Positions 38,474 to 47,604 of a stretch of DNA of 64,000 nucleotides are shown piece by piece. The stretch comes from Pantoea sp. 1.19 (GTDB taxonomy: Bacteria > Pseudomonadota > Gammaproteobacteria > Enterobacterales > Enterobacteriaceae). The number at the start of each line of letters is the position of its first letter. The stretch's first letter is position 1. Where the stretch lies: NCBI RefSeq assembly GCF_001922585.1, contig NZ_MRBS01000002.1, positions 124,001 to 188,000 on the forward strand, written 5' to 3'. The notes under the pieces are model-generated. The model was not told the DNA's origin. It saw only the letters and a list, made by a program, of their open reading frames with translations, and did not search any database. A program made the position numbers and the translations under genes.

Positions 38474-39256
38474 TTAGCTGACCGCGTCGACCAGCCCGTC
38501 AATCAGCACCTGCGGGGTGCCCTGCGAGCAGTGTTCAATGCGCCCGCGCACACCGTATACCCGTGCGAGGCTGTCAGGGGTGATCACCTGCGACGGCGGA
38601 CCATCGGCAATCAGCTTGCCCTGCTGGAGCATCAGCACGTGCTCACCGTGGCGCAGGGCAATGTTAATATCGTGGACCACCACCACGGTGACGATATTGC
38701 GGCGGCGGGTTTCCCGCGCCACCAAATCCATCACGTGGAACTGGTAATTTAAATCGAGCGCGCTCAGCGGCTCATCCAGCAGCAGCAGCGCCGGACGGCG
38801 AATCAGTGATTGCGCCAGGCCCACCAGCTGTTTTTGTCCGCCGGAGAGCTGATCGAGATAGCTCAGGGCCAGATGGGCGATGCCCAGCTGCTCCAGCAGT
38901 GCCATCACTTCCGCTTCGCTGCCCGCGTGGCTGCGCCCGCCTGCCGCGCGCTGGGCAACGATAATTGACTCCAGCACGTGCAGGTGTACGCCGGCCGGCA
39001 GGGTTTGCGGCAGATAGACCACTTGCTCCGCCCGGCGGCTGAACGGCTGCGCCATCAGCTCTTCGCCATTTAGCCACAGCTCGCCGCGGGCGCGGTTCAG
39101 GCCCGCCAGCGCGCGCAGCAGGGTAGATTTGCCGCAGCCGTTCGGCCCCAGCAGCACGGTAATTTTCCCACGCGGCAACGCCGGCACGTTAAGATCCGTA
39201 ATCACCTGCCGCTTGGGGTAGCCGGCAGAGAAATGCGTAATATTCAGCCCCTGCAT
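38474..39256 (-). CDS. Iron-siderophore ABC transporter ATP-binding protein
   Basis: 260-residue ATPase of the FepC/FhuC class. Walker [10 protein letters not shown] (about 35-43), signature [15 protein letters not shown], Walker [13 protein letters not shown] and the VVVHD switch are intact. The start shares one base with the stop of the permease gene (TAATG). Powers uptake of ferric siderophore or heme with the two genes upstream; probably linked with CirA. Confidence 0.9.
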   Translation of the reverse strand: MQGLNITHFSAGYPKRQVITDLNVPALPRGKITVLLGPNGCGKSTLLRALAGLNRARGELWLNGEELMAQPFSRRAEQVVYLPQTLPAGVHLHVLESIIVAQRAAGGRSHAGSEAEVMALLEQLGIAHLALSYLDQLSGGQKQLVGLAQSLIRRPALLLLDEPLSALDLNYQFHVMDLVARETRRRNIVTVVVVHDINIALRHGEHVLMLQQGKLIADGPPSQVITPDSLARVYGVRGRIEHCSQGTPQVLIDGLVDAVS

Positions 39257-40335
39257 TACACATTCCCCTTATGGCGCAAGATAATCGTCAGGAAGAACGG
39301 AACGCCGACCAGCGAGGTGACGATGCCCACCGGAATAATGATTCCCGGGATCAGGTTTTTCGACGCCACCGATGCCAGAGACAGCACCAGCGCGCCGGTC
39401 AGGGCACTGGCAGGCAGGTAAAAGCGGTGATCTTCGCCAAAAATCAGCCGGGCAATGTGCGGCGCGACCAGACCAATAAAGCCAATCGGACCGACGAAGG
39501 CTACCGCCAGCGCCGACAGAATACTGATGCGCAGCAGCGTCGCGAGGCGCAAACGGCGAACGTCAATTCCGAAGCTGACCGCCCGGTCTTCGCCGAGGCG
39601 CAATGCGGTAAGCTTCCAGGCGCTGCGCAGGGAGAGCGGCAGCAGCAGTACCACCGCCAGCGTCAATACCCCCAGTTTTTCCCACGAGGCGCGCGCCAGG
39701 CTGCCCATCGTCCAGAACACCAGCCCCTGCAGGGTGTCCTCGCTGGCAATAAACTGCATCATCGACACCAGCGCGTTAAACGTGAACACCAGCGCGATGC
39801 CAAACAGCACCACACCGGAAGAGGCGACCCGCGTCCAGCGGGTGACCGCATCCAGCATCAGCGCGGCAAACAGCGCAAAGACAAAGGCGTTGATTGAGAT
39901 AAACCACTGATCGGACACGCCGGGCACGCCAATGCCGAGGATGATCGCCAGCGCGGCGCCGAAGGCCGCCGCCGAGGAGACCCCCAGCGTAAAGGGGCTG
40001 GCCAGCGGGTTATTCAGAATGGTTTGCATTTCCGCGCCGGCAAGGCCCAGCGCCAGTCCGACCACCACCGCCATCAGGGCGTAAGGCAGGCGGATATCCC
40101 AGACGATCACCCGGGTGCCGGCATCCACCGTATCGGGGTGCAGCAGGGTATGTACCAGGGTTGACAGCGAGAGTCCCGACGGACCGAGGGTAAAGTCAAT
40201 CACCAGCGAGGCGGCAATGGCCACCAGCAGCACCGCTATCCACAGCAGGCGCTGGCGCAGCAGCTGGCGATAATGGTCCATGGCACTGCCGCGCGAGGTG
40301 GCCGCACGCGGGAGGGCATCGGGGGTCAAACTCAT
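39256..40335 (-). CDS. Iron-siderophore ABC transporter permease (FecCD family)
   Basis: 358 residues, about nine or ten membrane segments. FecCD hallmarks are DIRLPYALMAVVVGLALGLAGAEMQTI, NNPLASPFTLGVSSAAAFGAALAI, WTMGSLARASWEKLGVL and the coupling segment GPIGFIGLVAPHIARLIFGEDHR. The start at 40335 overlaps the stop of the binding-protein gene; a second ATG 18 codons in (MDHYRQLL) is possible. A single permease, so probably a homodimer. Confidence 0.9.
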   Translation of the reverse strand: MSLTPDALPRAATSRGSAMDHYRQLLRQRLLWIAVLLVAIAASLVIDFTLGPSGLSLSTLVHTLLHPDTVDAGTRVIVWDIRLPYALMAVVVGLALGLAGAEMQTILNNPLASPFTLGVSSAAAFGAALAIILGIGVPGVSDQWFISINAFVFALFAALMLDAVTRWTRVASSGVVLFGIALVFTFNALVSMMQFIASEDTLQGLVFWTMGSLARASWEKLGVLTLAVVLLLPLSLRSAWKLTALRLGEDRAVSFGIDVRRLRLATLLRISILSALAVAFVGPIGFIGLVAPHIARLIFGEDHRFYLPASALTGALVLSLASVASKNLIPGIIIPVGIVTSLVGVPFFLTIILRHKGNV

Positions 40336-41480
40336 AACGTTTCCTGCTTCGGTTGTGCGGCGGCGATCCACCAGGTCCCGGAGGGGGGGATGGCCAGAAA
40401 TTCCCGGTACAGCCGGGCCTGGGTCTCATTGATGTCCAGATCGGCAAAGGCCTGCGGATGGAACCAGCGGGCAAAGGCCTGAATGGCGAGAATGTTATAC
40501 GGCGAATTGTAAAAATTATGCCAGATTGCGTAACTGTTTCCGTCCCGCACCGCACGCAGCTCGCGAATGCCCGGGCGCGCCAGTACCGTGTCCAGGCTAC
40601 GCTGGGCGTCGGCGGCATTGACCGCGGCGCCCAGCGCCACGCCCGGACCCGGCGCCTGCGGCGCCTTCGCCCCGCTGGCAATGTACACGTCCGGATCCAT
40701 GCTCAGGACCTGCTCCAGATTCACCGTACCCAGCGGCCCCGGCAGCAAATCGCGCGCCAGATTACGGCCACCCGCCAGATCGATAAAGTCGCCCATGTTG
40801 CCCTTGCCGGCCGTGCCGCAGCACTCCGGCAGCGCGGCGGCGCGCAGTTCAATAAACACCGACGGCTTCTGCGCCGGGGTCAGGGTGCCGGTGTAATCGG
40901 TGATCCGCGCCAGGCTTTGCTGGTAGAAGCGCACGTACTTATCGGCTTCGGCTTCGCGCTGCAGTACTTTCCCCAACAGTCGCATGCTGGGCAGGGTATT
41001 TTTCAGCGGATTCGCGCGAAAATCGACGAACACCACCGGCACTCCGGCCCTCTCGAGCTGCTGAACCAGTTCGCTGTCTTTCCCCGGACCGTGGCCGCCG
41101 GACAGCCCGAAGATGGCGATATCCGGGCGCAGAGTCAGCACCTTTTCCGGACTGATGCTGTCGGCGGTGGTATTACCGATCAGCGGAATAGCATCAATGG
41201 CGGGGAACTTCGCCCGATAAGCGGCATAGGTTTGCGTATCCAGCCGGCGGAAATCCCCCTGCCAGCCAACAATGCGCGCCAGCGGCTGCTGGCCCTCCAG
41301 CAGAGCCACGGCATAGAACAGGCGGCCTTCCCCCAGCAGAATGCGCTGGACGTGTGACGGCACGGTTACCTCGCGTCCGGCAATATCGGTTACCGTGTCG
41401 CCCCGCGCGCTCTGCAGGGTGCAGAGCATCAGAAAAATGATGGAAAGACAGGCTTTTATGTTGAACGTAGTGATCTTCAT
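40332..41480 (-). CDS. Iron-siderophore periplasmic binding protein
   Basis: 382-residue periplasmic receptor. A signal peptide ends SARG-DTV. The type III binding-protein pattern (PeriBP_2) is seen: VTDIAGREVTVPSHVQRIL, then IPLIGN and the SPEKVLTLRPDIAIFG lobe, LERAGVPVVFVDFR, and a C-lobe that closes on PDVYIASG. Two adjacent cysteines occur in PECCG near residue 217. I cannot name the siderophore; catecholate is likely from the neighbour cirA. A Fur-like box lies about 60 bp upstream. Confidence 0.85.
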   Translation of the reverse strand: MKITTFNIKACLSIIFLMLCTLQSARGDTVTDIAGREVTVPSHVQRILLGEGRLFYAVALLEGQQPLARIVGWQGDFRRLDTQTYAAYRAKFPAIDAIPLIGNTTADSISPEKVLTLRPDIAIFGLSGGHGPGKDSELVQQLERAGVPVVFVDFRANPLKNTLPSMRLLGKVLQREAEADKYVRFYQQSLARITDYTGTLTPAQKPSVFIELRAAALPECCGTAGKGNMGDFIDLAGGRNLARDLLPGPLGTVNLEQVLSMDPDVYIASGAKAPQAPGPGVALGAAVNAADAQRSLDTVLARPGIRELRAVRDGNSYAIWHNFYNSPYNILAIQAFARWFHPQAFADLDINETQARLYREFLAIPPSGTWWIAAAQPKQETL

Positions 41481-41538
41481 CCCTGGACCCGGTCTCAGAT
41501 AAAGCGGCGAAATTGCCCGGTCAACACCTTAATCTAAA

Positions 41539-41553
41539 TGGGAATAGTTATCA
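41539..41553. promoter_or_regulatory. Fur-like box upstream of the siderophore transporter
   Basis: Reverse strand TGATAACTATTCCCA matches the 7-1-7 Fur consensus TGATAAT-N-ATTATCA at 11 of 14 positions. It lies about 60 bp before the binding-protein gene. Iron repression is expected. Confidence 0.5.
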
Positions 41554-41597
41554 ATCATGTTTGCAATGATTTGTTACCGCTCGGCGAGCAACTGGCG

Positions 41598-41624
41598 AAA
41601 AAAAGGGCCGACGCAGGTCGGCCC
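41598..41624 (-). terminator. Intrinsic terminator of lysP
   Basis: Reverse strand GGGCCGAC-4-GTCGGCCC followed by seven T residues, about 20 bases after the lysP stop. It insulates lysP from the siderophore operon. Confidence 0.85.
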
Positions 41625-41643
41625 GGAGGGATAGGATGGACTC

Positions 41644-43110
41644 TTAGTCGTTAAATACCGGAAAATCCATGTCGTCATAGCGGACAAACCGGGTACGCTG
41701 CGTCCATTTATAGCCCAGCCAGATGGCGAGGAACAACGGGATACCGATATAGGTGGCGGTCACGCCGTACCAGTCGATGCGGTCCTCCAGGAACGCCTGA
41801 TAGTTTTGCCCAAGAGTAATGATCAGGCAGAGCACAAAGGCAAAGATGGGCCCCAGCGGGAAGAAGCCGGATTTATACGGCAGATCGGCAAGATCATTCC
41901 CCTGCTTGACATAGCCGCGACGGAAGCGGTAATGGCTAATGGCAATCCCCAGCCAGGCGATAAAGCCGGTCATGCCGGAAGTGTTCAGCAGCCAGAGATA
42001 GACGGTCTGGTTACCGAACATGGAGGTCAGAAAGCACAGCGCCGCCACCACGGTGGTGGCATACAGTGCATTACGCGGCACGCCGCCGGCGGAAAGCTTG
42101 GCAAAAATCCGCGGCGCTTTGCCCTCGTTTGCCAGCGTCCACAGCATGCGTGTGGAGGCGTACATACCGGAGTTACCGGCCGACAACACCGCCGTCAGGA
42201 TGACCGCATTCATCACCGCCGCCGCCGACAGCAGACCGGCATGCTGGAACACCAGGGTAAACGGACTGACGCTGATGTCGGTGACATCATTACGCAGCAG
42301 GCTCGGATCGGTGTACGGAATGATCAGGCTGATAATCAGGATGGCAAAAATGTAGAACAGCAGGATCCGCCAGAACACCTGGCGCACCGCGCGCGGAATG
42401 TTCTTTGCCGGATCGGCAGACTCCCCGGCGGCGATACCGATAAGCTCGGTACCCTGAAAGGAGAAGCCGACAATCATTGCGACACCGATCATCGCCGAGA
42501 AACCACCGGCAAAGGGAGCATCGCCGATAGTCCAGTTATGCCAGCCGGCGTGCTCGCCACCGCGCAGGATACCCACAATCATCGCCACACCAACGGCTAT
42601 AAACAGCACCACGGTGACCACCTTGATAAGCGAGAACCAGTATTCCGCCTCGCCAAAGCCTTTCACCGAAATGACGTTCAGCATAAACATCACGCCGAGA
42701 AACAGCGCACTCCAGATCCAGCCAGGGGTATCCGGGAACCAGTAGTTCATCACCAGCTGCGCTGCCACCAGGTCCACGGCGATGGTCACCGCCCAGTTGT
42801 ACCAGTAGTTCCAGCCGAGCGCGAAGCCAAATCCGGGTTCGACATACTTCGCCCCGTAGGTGGAAAACGAGCCGGAAACCGGCATGAAGGCCGCCAGCTC
42901 GCCCAGGCTGGTCATCAGGAAGTAAACCATCAGACCAATCAGCGCATAGGAGAGCAGCGCGCCGCCCGGCCCCGCCTGAGAAATGGTCGCCCCGGAGGCG
43001 ACAAACAGCCCGGTTCCGATCGATCCGCCAATGGCTATCATCGTCAGATGGCGAGCTTTTAGCGCGCGTCGTAACGCAGGCTGTTGTGTGGGGGTAGTGT
43101 CCTGAGCCAT
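41644..43110 (-). CDS. lysP: Lysine-specific permease LysP
   Basis: Proton-driven lysine importer (APC family) and co-sensor for CadC in E. coli. 488 residues, one less than E. coli LysP, with twelve membrane segments. The family start HLTMIAIGGSIGTGLFVASG (residues 21-40) and GFSFQGTELIGIAAGESADP are clear. Regulated by ArgP in E. coli; a matching LysR-type repeat lies upstream. Confidence 0.96.
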   Translation of the reverse strand: MAQDTTPTQQPALRRALKARHLTMIAIGGSIGTGLFVASGATISQAGPGGALLSYALIGLMVYFLMTSLGELAAFMPVSGSFSTYGAKYVEPGFGFALGWNYWYNWAVTIAVDLVAAQLVMNYWFPDTPGWIWSALFLGVMFMLNVISVKGFGEAEYWFSLIKVVTVVLFIAVGVAMIVGILRGGEHAGWHNWTIGDAPFAGGFSAMIGVAMIVGFSFQGTELIGIAAGESADPAKNIPRAVRQVFWRILLFYIFAILIISLIIPYTDPSLLRNDVTDISVSPFTLVFQHAGLLSAAAVMNAVILTAVLSAGNSGMYASTRMLWTLANEGKAPRIFAKLSAGGVPRNALYATTVVAALCFLTSMFGNQTVYLWLLNTSGMTGFIAWLGIAISHYRFRRGYVKQGNDLADLPYKSGFFPLGPIFAFVLCLIITLGQNYQAFLEDRIDWYGVTATYIGIPLFLAIWLGYKWTQRTRFVRYDDMDFPVFND

Positions 43111-43144
43111 TGCTATCTACTGTCAGTGGAAAAAATGAGGCGCG

Positions 43145-43150
43145 ATTGTA
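43145..43150 (-). promoter_or_regulatory. lysP -10 element
   Basis: TACAAT on the reverse strand; start predicted near 43138. No good -35, so an activator is expected. Confidence 0.5.
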
Positions 43151-43185
43151 GCAAATCGCTCTGTCAGGTATAGCCAGAACGCGTG

Positions 43186-43206
43186 GTTATAAGTAAGCAT
43201 TATAAC
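43186..43206. promoter_or_regulatory. LysR-type operator of lysP
   Basis: GTTATAA-N7-TTATAAC, a perfect 7-base inverted repeat carrying T-N11-A, centred about 58 bp upstream of the predicted lysP start. The likely binder is ArgP, which activates lysP in E. coli; YeiE, whose gene ends here, is the alternative. Confidence 0.6.
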
Positions 43207-43226
43207 TGCCGGCCAATTATTAGTGT

Positions 43227-44096
43227 TTACGCCTCGCGGCAGTAGTCGAGAAAGCGGGTTAGCGCGCCGGATAAGTGCTTTTGCCGGTGACGAATAAACC
43301 ACAGCGTACGCACCAGCGGCGGCAGCGGATGCGCCACCTCTACCAGCGAGCCGTTCGCCAGCTGTTCGGCCACCACTCGCCGCGACAGACAGCTGATCCC
43401 CATACCGTGACGTACGGCGTGCTTGATGGCCTCGGAGTTGCCCAGCTCCATGGCCAGATCAAACTGCGGCAGGTGCGACAGCAGCAGGTAGTCGACGATC
43501 TCCCGCGTACCGGACCCCTGCTCACGGAGGATCCACGCCGCCGATGCCAGCGTCTGCAGCGTAACCGGCTGCCGCAGCAGCGGCGCGTCCGGCGCGGCAA
43601 ACACGACCAGCTCATCCTGCAGCCAGGCCTCAGTCACCAGATCCGGACGGTGGCAAGGCCCTTCGATCAGCCCAATATCGGCGCGAAATTCCGCCACGGC
43701 GGCGATCACGTCCTGGCTGTTGCCTACGTTCAGTTCAACCGGCATCCGCGGGAAGTCGCGGCGGTAGCGGGCAATCATTCCCGGTAGCAAATAGTTGCCA
43801 ATGGTGCTACTGGCAGCAATGCGCAGCGCACCGTTATCTTCCTGGAACAGCTGTTCTATCTCATGCGCCTGCTCCAGCAGCGCCAGCGCGCGCGGATAGA
43901 GCAGGCGTCCGTGCTCGTTGAGCACCAGACGTTTGCCGACCCGGTCAAACAGCTGCACCCCCAGCTGCCCCTCCAGATCGGCCAGCGCCGCGCTGACCGC
44001 CGATTGCGACAGCGCCAGCTGCTGCGCCGCCTGCGTAGTGGATCCGCCTTTGAAAACTTCGCTGAACACCGCCAGCTGACGCAGGGTAATGTGCAT
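43227..44096 (-). CDS. yeiE: LysR family regulator YeiE
   Basis: 289-residue LysR regulator, clearly E. coli Yei[21 protein letters not shown], then [27 protein letters not shown] (helix-turn-helix), [42 protein letters not shown] and [16 protein letters not shown]. Linked in E. coli and Salmonella to iron and sulfite responses. Followed on the same strand by lysP; preceded by a DUF1232 gene. Confidence 0.95.
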   Translation of the reverse strand: MHITLRQLAVFSEVFKGGSTTQAAQQLALSQSAVSAALADLEGQLGVQLFDRVGKRLVLNEHGRLLYPRALALLEQAHEIEQLFQEDNGALRIAASSTIGNYLLPGMIARYRRDFPRMPVELNVGNSQDVIAAVAEFRADIGLIEGPCHRPDLVTEAWLQDELVVFAAPDAPLLRQPVTLQTLASAAWILREQGSGTREIVDYLLLSHLPQFDLAMELGNSEAIKHAVRHGMGISCLSRRVVAEQLANGSLVEVAHPLPPLVRTLWFIRHRQKHLSGALTRFLDYCREA

Positions 44097-44114
44097 GACG
44101 TACCTCTTTTCCCG

Positions 44115-44471
44115 TTACGGCTGCCGCAGCGCCCAGGCTATCAGCAGCCCCCACACCAGCAGCAGCCCGAGCAGCAGCCACTTCAGCCCGCGCCCGGTCG
44201 GGTCGCCCGGGCGGGCACTGGCGGCGGTGGCCTCGCGGGTCACCTCCTCAGGGACAAATTTAAGTAAAAATCCGATACCAAAGGGGACGAGGAGCGCATC
44301 GTCCAGCCAGCCGGCCAGCGGGATCACGTCGGGAATCAAATCGACCGGACTCACGACGTACAGGGCTATCGCCAGCAGCGCTCCCTTGATCCAGCGCGGG
44401 GTACCCGGGTGGCGAACGGCAAACCAAATCGCCGCGAGATTGCGACGAAAGCGATGCAGGCGGATCAGCAT
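44115..44471 (-). CDS. DUF1232 (YkvA-type) membrane protein
   Basis: 118 residues. The DUF1232 core is seen as GALLAIALYVVSPVDLIPDVIPLAGWLDDALLVPFG, with the conserved SPxDLIPD stretch, and a C-terminal membrane segment (WLLLGLLLVWGLLIAWAL). Function unknown; relatives are YkvA proteins of Bacillus. It sits in the yeiE-yeiH gap, where E. coli has no gene, 18 bp upstream of yeiE and so probably co-transcribed. Confidence 0.85.
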   Translation of the reverse strand: MLIRLHRFRRNLAAIWFAVRHPGTPRWIKGALLAIALYVVSPVDLIPDVIPLAGWLDDALLVPFGIGFLLKFVPEEVTREATAASARPGDPTGRGLKWLLLGLLLVWGLLIAWALRQP

Positions 44472-44502
44472 ACCGCGACTCCTTTAGTGGTTATTCCGGT
44501 TA

Positions 44503-44518
44503 ATTATAAAGATATAAT
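44503..44518. promoter_or_regulatory. yeiH promoter with inverted repeat
   Basis: ATTATA-AAGA-TATAAT, a perfect 6-base inverted repeat whose right arm is a consensus -10 (TATAAT, 44513-44518). It lies 69 bp before the yeiH start. It could serve RNA polymerase in both directions or a LysR regulator such as YeiE. Confidence 0.45.
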
Positions 44519-44586
44519 CAATTTCACTTTTAAACCAGCGCGACGGATGATGGTGTCCTACTCACATCACGTTAATGGAAGACCCG

Positions 44587-45645
44587 ATGAACGCCCTGAC
44601 GCTTCGCCTGCATGCTCACCCTGCCCTGCGGCTGATTCCCGGCCTGCTGCTGTCCGCGGCCCTTGCCGCCCTCGCCACCCGCCTGGGGGAACTCCCCGCC
44701 GCGGCCGGGCTGGGGCTCGGCGGCCTGACGCTGGCGATTGTTTTTGGCATGGTCGTGGGTAATACGCTCTACCCGCCGCTGGCGCCGGTTTGCCAGCCTG
44801 GCGTTGACCTTGCCAAACAGAAACTGCTGCGCCTCGGCATCATTCTGTATGGTTTTCGTCTGACCTTCCAGCAAATTGCCGATGTCGGCGTCGCCGGCGT
44901 AGTGATTGATGTACTGACGCTCAGCTCCACGTTTTTTGCCGCCTGCTGGCTGGGTAAGCACCTGTTTGGCCTCGATCGTCAGACCCGCTGGCTGATCGGT
45001 GCCGGCAGCAGCATCTGCGGCGCGGCGGCGGTGCTGGCGACCGAACCGGTGGTAAAAGCCGATGCGGCGAAAGTGGCCGTGGCGGTGGCCACCGTGGTCA
45101 TTTTCGGTACCCTGGCCATCTTCCTTTACCCCCTGCTGTGGCCGCTGGCGCAACAGCTTTTTCCCGCGGTGACCCAGACCCAGTTTGGTGTCTATACCGG
45201 CTCAACCGTACACGAGGTCGCCCAGGTCGTGGCCGCCGGCCACGCGGTCGGCCCGGCGGCGGAAAATGCCGCGGTGATCGCCAAAATGCTGCGGGTGATG
45301 ATGCTGGCACCGTTTCTGCTGTTTCTCGGCGCCCTGCTACGGCGACAGCCGCAGCAGGCCGGTTCGCCGGCGAGCAGCATAACCTTCCCGTGGTTTGCGC
45401 TGCTGTTTGTGCTCGTGGCGCTGTTTAACTCCCTGCACCTGCTGCCCGCCGCCTGGATTGCGCGGATCAACGCCCTGGATACGCTGCTGCTGGCCATGGC
45501 GATGGCGGCACTGGGGCTGACCACGCACGTCAGTGCGCTAAAGCGGGCCGGAACCCGGCCGCTGCTGCTGGCGCTGCTGCTGTTTATCTGGCTGATAATG
45601 GGCGGTGGTGCCATTAACCTGCTGGTTCACCATTTCCTCCCCTGA
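44587..45645 (+). CDS. yeiH: YeiH, UPF0324 family membrane protein
   Basis: 352 residues with about ten membrane segments. UPF0324 (Cons_hypoth698) motifs: LIPGLLLSAALAALATRLGE, GIILYGFRLTFQQIADVG, GAGSSICGAAAVLATEPVV and YTGSTVHEVAQVVAAGHAV. Sulfate or sulfite related transport has been proposed for relatives; unproven. The ATG at 44587 follows GGAAGA. Divergent from the DUF1232-yeiE pair; YeiE is a known regulator of yeiH. Confidence 0.94.
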   Translation: MNALTLRLHAHPALRLIPGLLLSAALAALATRLGELPAAAGLGLGGLTLAIVFGMVVGNTLYPPLAPVCQPGVDLAKQKLLRLGIILYGFRLTFQQIADVGVAGVVIDVLTLSSTFFAACWLGKHLFGLDRQTRWLIGAGSSICGAAAVLATEPVVKADAAKVAVAVATVVIFGTLAIFLYPLLWPLAQQLFPAVTQTQFGVYTGSTVHEVAQVVAAGHAVGPAAENAAVIAKMLRVMMLAPFLLFLGALLRRQPQQAGSPASSITFPWFALLFVLVALFNSLHLLPAAWIARINALDTLLLAMAMAALGLTTHVSALKRAGTRPLLLALLLFIWLIMGGGAINLLVHHFLP

Positions 45646-45712
45646 GGGCGGTCAGTTTCGGGTATGATGAGGATCCTGCGCTCTGCGAAAGCCCATCAAC
45701 AGGAGAGAAATC

Positions 45713-46558
45713 ATGAAGTATATCGGTGCCCACGTCAGCGCATCCGGCGGGGTCGATCAGGCGGTGATTCGCGCCCACGAGCTGGAGGCGACCGCCTTTG
45801 CGCTTTTTACCAAAAATCAGCGCCAGTGGCGGGCCGCGCCGCTGTCCGATGACACCATTCGCGCCTTCCGCAGCGCCTGCGAGCGCCTTGGCTATCAGCC
45901 GGGCCAGATTTTACCGCACGACAGCTATCTGATTAACCTTGGCCACCCGGTTAGCGAAGCGCTGGAAAAATCGCGCGACGCTTTTATAGATGAAATGCAG
46001 CGCTGCGAACAGCTGGGACTCACCCTGCTTAATTTTCACCCCGGCAGCCATCTGCAGCAAATCGATGAAGAGACCTGCCTGCAGCGCATCGCCGAATCAA
46101 TCAATATTGCCCTGGACCGCACGGCGGGCGTTACCGCCGTGATTGAAAACACCGCCGGCCAGGGGAGCAACCTCGGTTTTCGCTTTGAACACCTGGCACG
46201 AATTATTGCAGGCGTTGAGGATAAATCCCGCGTTGGGGTCTGCATTGATACCTGCCACGCCTTTGCCGGCGGTTACGATCTGCGCACCGAAGCCGACTGC
46301 GTTCACACTTTCGCCGAGTTTGAGCGGGTGGTTGGTTTCCGCTTCCTGCGCGGGATGCACCTGAATGATGCGAAAAGTGCGTTTAACAGCCGCGTTGACC
46401 GCCACCACAGCCTCGGTGAGGGTAACATCGGTAAAACGGCATTCAGCTGGCTGATGAAAGATCCGCGTTTTGACGGTATCCCACTGATTCTGGAAACCGT
46501 CAATCCGGATATCTGGAAAGATGAGATTGCCTGGCTGAAGGCCGAGCAGACCGCCTGA
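45713..46558 (+). CDS. nfo: Endonuclease IV Nfo
   Basis: Zinc apurinic/apyrimidinic endonuclease of DNA base-excision repair, cutting 5' of abasic sites. 281 residues. Conserved metal-site segments: GAHVSASGG at the start, [57 protein letters not shown] and ILETVNPD. The ATG follows AGGAGAGAAATC. As in E. coli, it follows yeiH. Confidence 0.97.
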   Translation: MKYIGAHVSASGGVDQAVIRAHELEATAFALFTKNQRQWRAAPLSDDTIRAFRSACERLGYQPGQILPHDSYLINLGHPVSEALEKSRDAFIDEMQRCEQLGLTLLNFHPGSHLQQIDEETCLQRIAESINIALDRTAGVTAVIENTAGQGSNLGFRFEHLARIIAGVEDKSRVGVCIDTCHAFAGGYDLRTEADCVHTFAEFERVVGFRFLRGMHLNDAKSAFNSRVDRHHSLGEGNIGKTAFSWLMKDPRFDGIPLILETVNPDIWKDEIAWLKAEQTA

Positions 46559-46562
46559 CGCC

Positions 46563-47480
46563 TCAGCGGCGGCGGCGCTGCGCCAGCCAGCCGTAGCCGC
46601 TAACGATAACAATCCCGGCCAGGATCAGCAGTGCTCCGCCGATAAAACCGGGCTGCAGCGGCTCGTGCAGCCACCACGCGCCCAGCATCACGCCAAATAC
46701 CGGGGTCAGAAATGACAGCACGCCGAGCCGCGAGGCGAGGTAGCGCCGCAGCAGCGTAAACCAAATCAGGTAGCTGCCAAAAGTGACCACCAGCGACTGA
46801 AACGCCATGCTGAGCCAGCCGCTGGCCTGCGGTGCAAACTGGCGGTCGCCGGTCAGCCCGGCGACCAGCGTAAGCAGCACAAAGCCGCTGGCCAGCTGAT
46901 AAAACAGCGTATGGCTGGCCGGCGCGGTGGCCAGCACGCTACAGCGCACCACCACGGTGGTGGCGCCCCAGACGAAGCCGGCAGCAAGACCGAGCGCATC
47001 GCCGATCAGCATCGCCCGCAGGTGAGCTTCCGCACTCCCCTCTTTAAGCAGGAACGCCACGGCCACCCCGCTAAACGTCAGCGCCACGCCGACCCACTGT
47101 AGCGCCGCCAGCCGCTCTTCCGGCAGCGCCAGCTGCAGACCCAGCGCGGCAAAAATCGGCGCGGTATAGAGGAACACCGCCATGTGCGACGCGCTGGTCA
47201 GCCGCAGCCCTTCCGCCAGCAGTAAAAACTCCAGGGCAAACATCACGCCAACCAGCAGACCGGCGCGCCAGATGCCGTCCGCCAGCCGCATTGGCTCACG
47301 CTGCCAGCGCATAAACAGCCAGACGCAAACGGCCGCCACCCCGGAGCGCATCGCCACCTGCCAGAGCGGTGAAACCTGATCGGCCACCCCTTTGATCGCC
47401 ACCTGCTGCACGCCCCAAATCAGACACAGAGCGATCATGGTTCCCGTGGCGCGCGCATCCAACGGCTGTCGAACCTGCAT
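46563..47480 (-). CDS. EamA/DMT family transporter
   Basis: 305 residues, ten membrane segments in two EamA repeats (residues about 12-142 and 153-290). ALCLIWGVQQVAIKGVAD at the start and FLLLAEGLRLTSASHMAVFLYTAPIF mark the first repeat. RhaT/YedA-type drug or metabolite exporter; substrate unknown. I start at 47480 after GGATGG; ATG at 47504 is possible. Converges on nfo with four bases between stops. E. coli has no such gene here. Confidence 0.85.
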   Translation of the reverse strand: MQVRQPLDARATGTMIALCLIWGVQQVAIKGVADQVSPLWQVAMRSGVAAVCVWLFMRWQREPMRLADGIWRAGLLVGVMFALEFLLLAEGLRLTSASHMAVFLYTAPIFAALGLQLALPEERLAALQWVGVALTFSGVAVAFLLKEGSAEAHLRAMLIGDALGLAAGFVWGATTVVVRCSVLATAPASHTLFYQLASGFVLLTLVAGLTGDRQFAPQASGWLSMAFQSLVVTFGSYLIWFTLLRRYLASRLGVLSFLTPVFGVMLGAWWLHEPLQPGFIGGALLILAGIVIVSGYGWLAQRRRR

Positions 47481-47554
47481 AACACCATCCTGCCAGCACA
47501 TCATAAAGGCGCGCAGTATGCCACTGGCTCCCCCGCATCTGCCACCCCGGCGGC

Positions 47555-47584
47555 AAAAAAAAACACCGCCGTGTCGGCGGTGTT
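47555..47584 (-). terminator. Intrinsic terminator of fruBKA
   Basis: Reverse strand AACACCGCCG-3-CGGCGGTGTT followed by T residues (eight at 47562-47555). It lies 20 bases after the fruA stop and before the EamA gene. Confidence 0.85.
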
Positions 47585-47604
47585 TTGCTTGCGAACCTAA
47601 AGGG

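Noticed and set aside
41806-43062. 418-codon forward frame
   Set aside because: Antisense to lysP; composition rich in Gln, His and Arg, as expected for a shadow.
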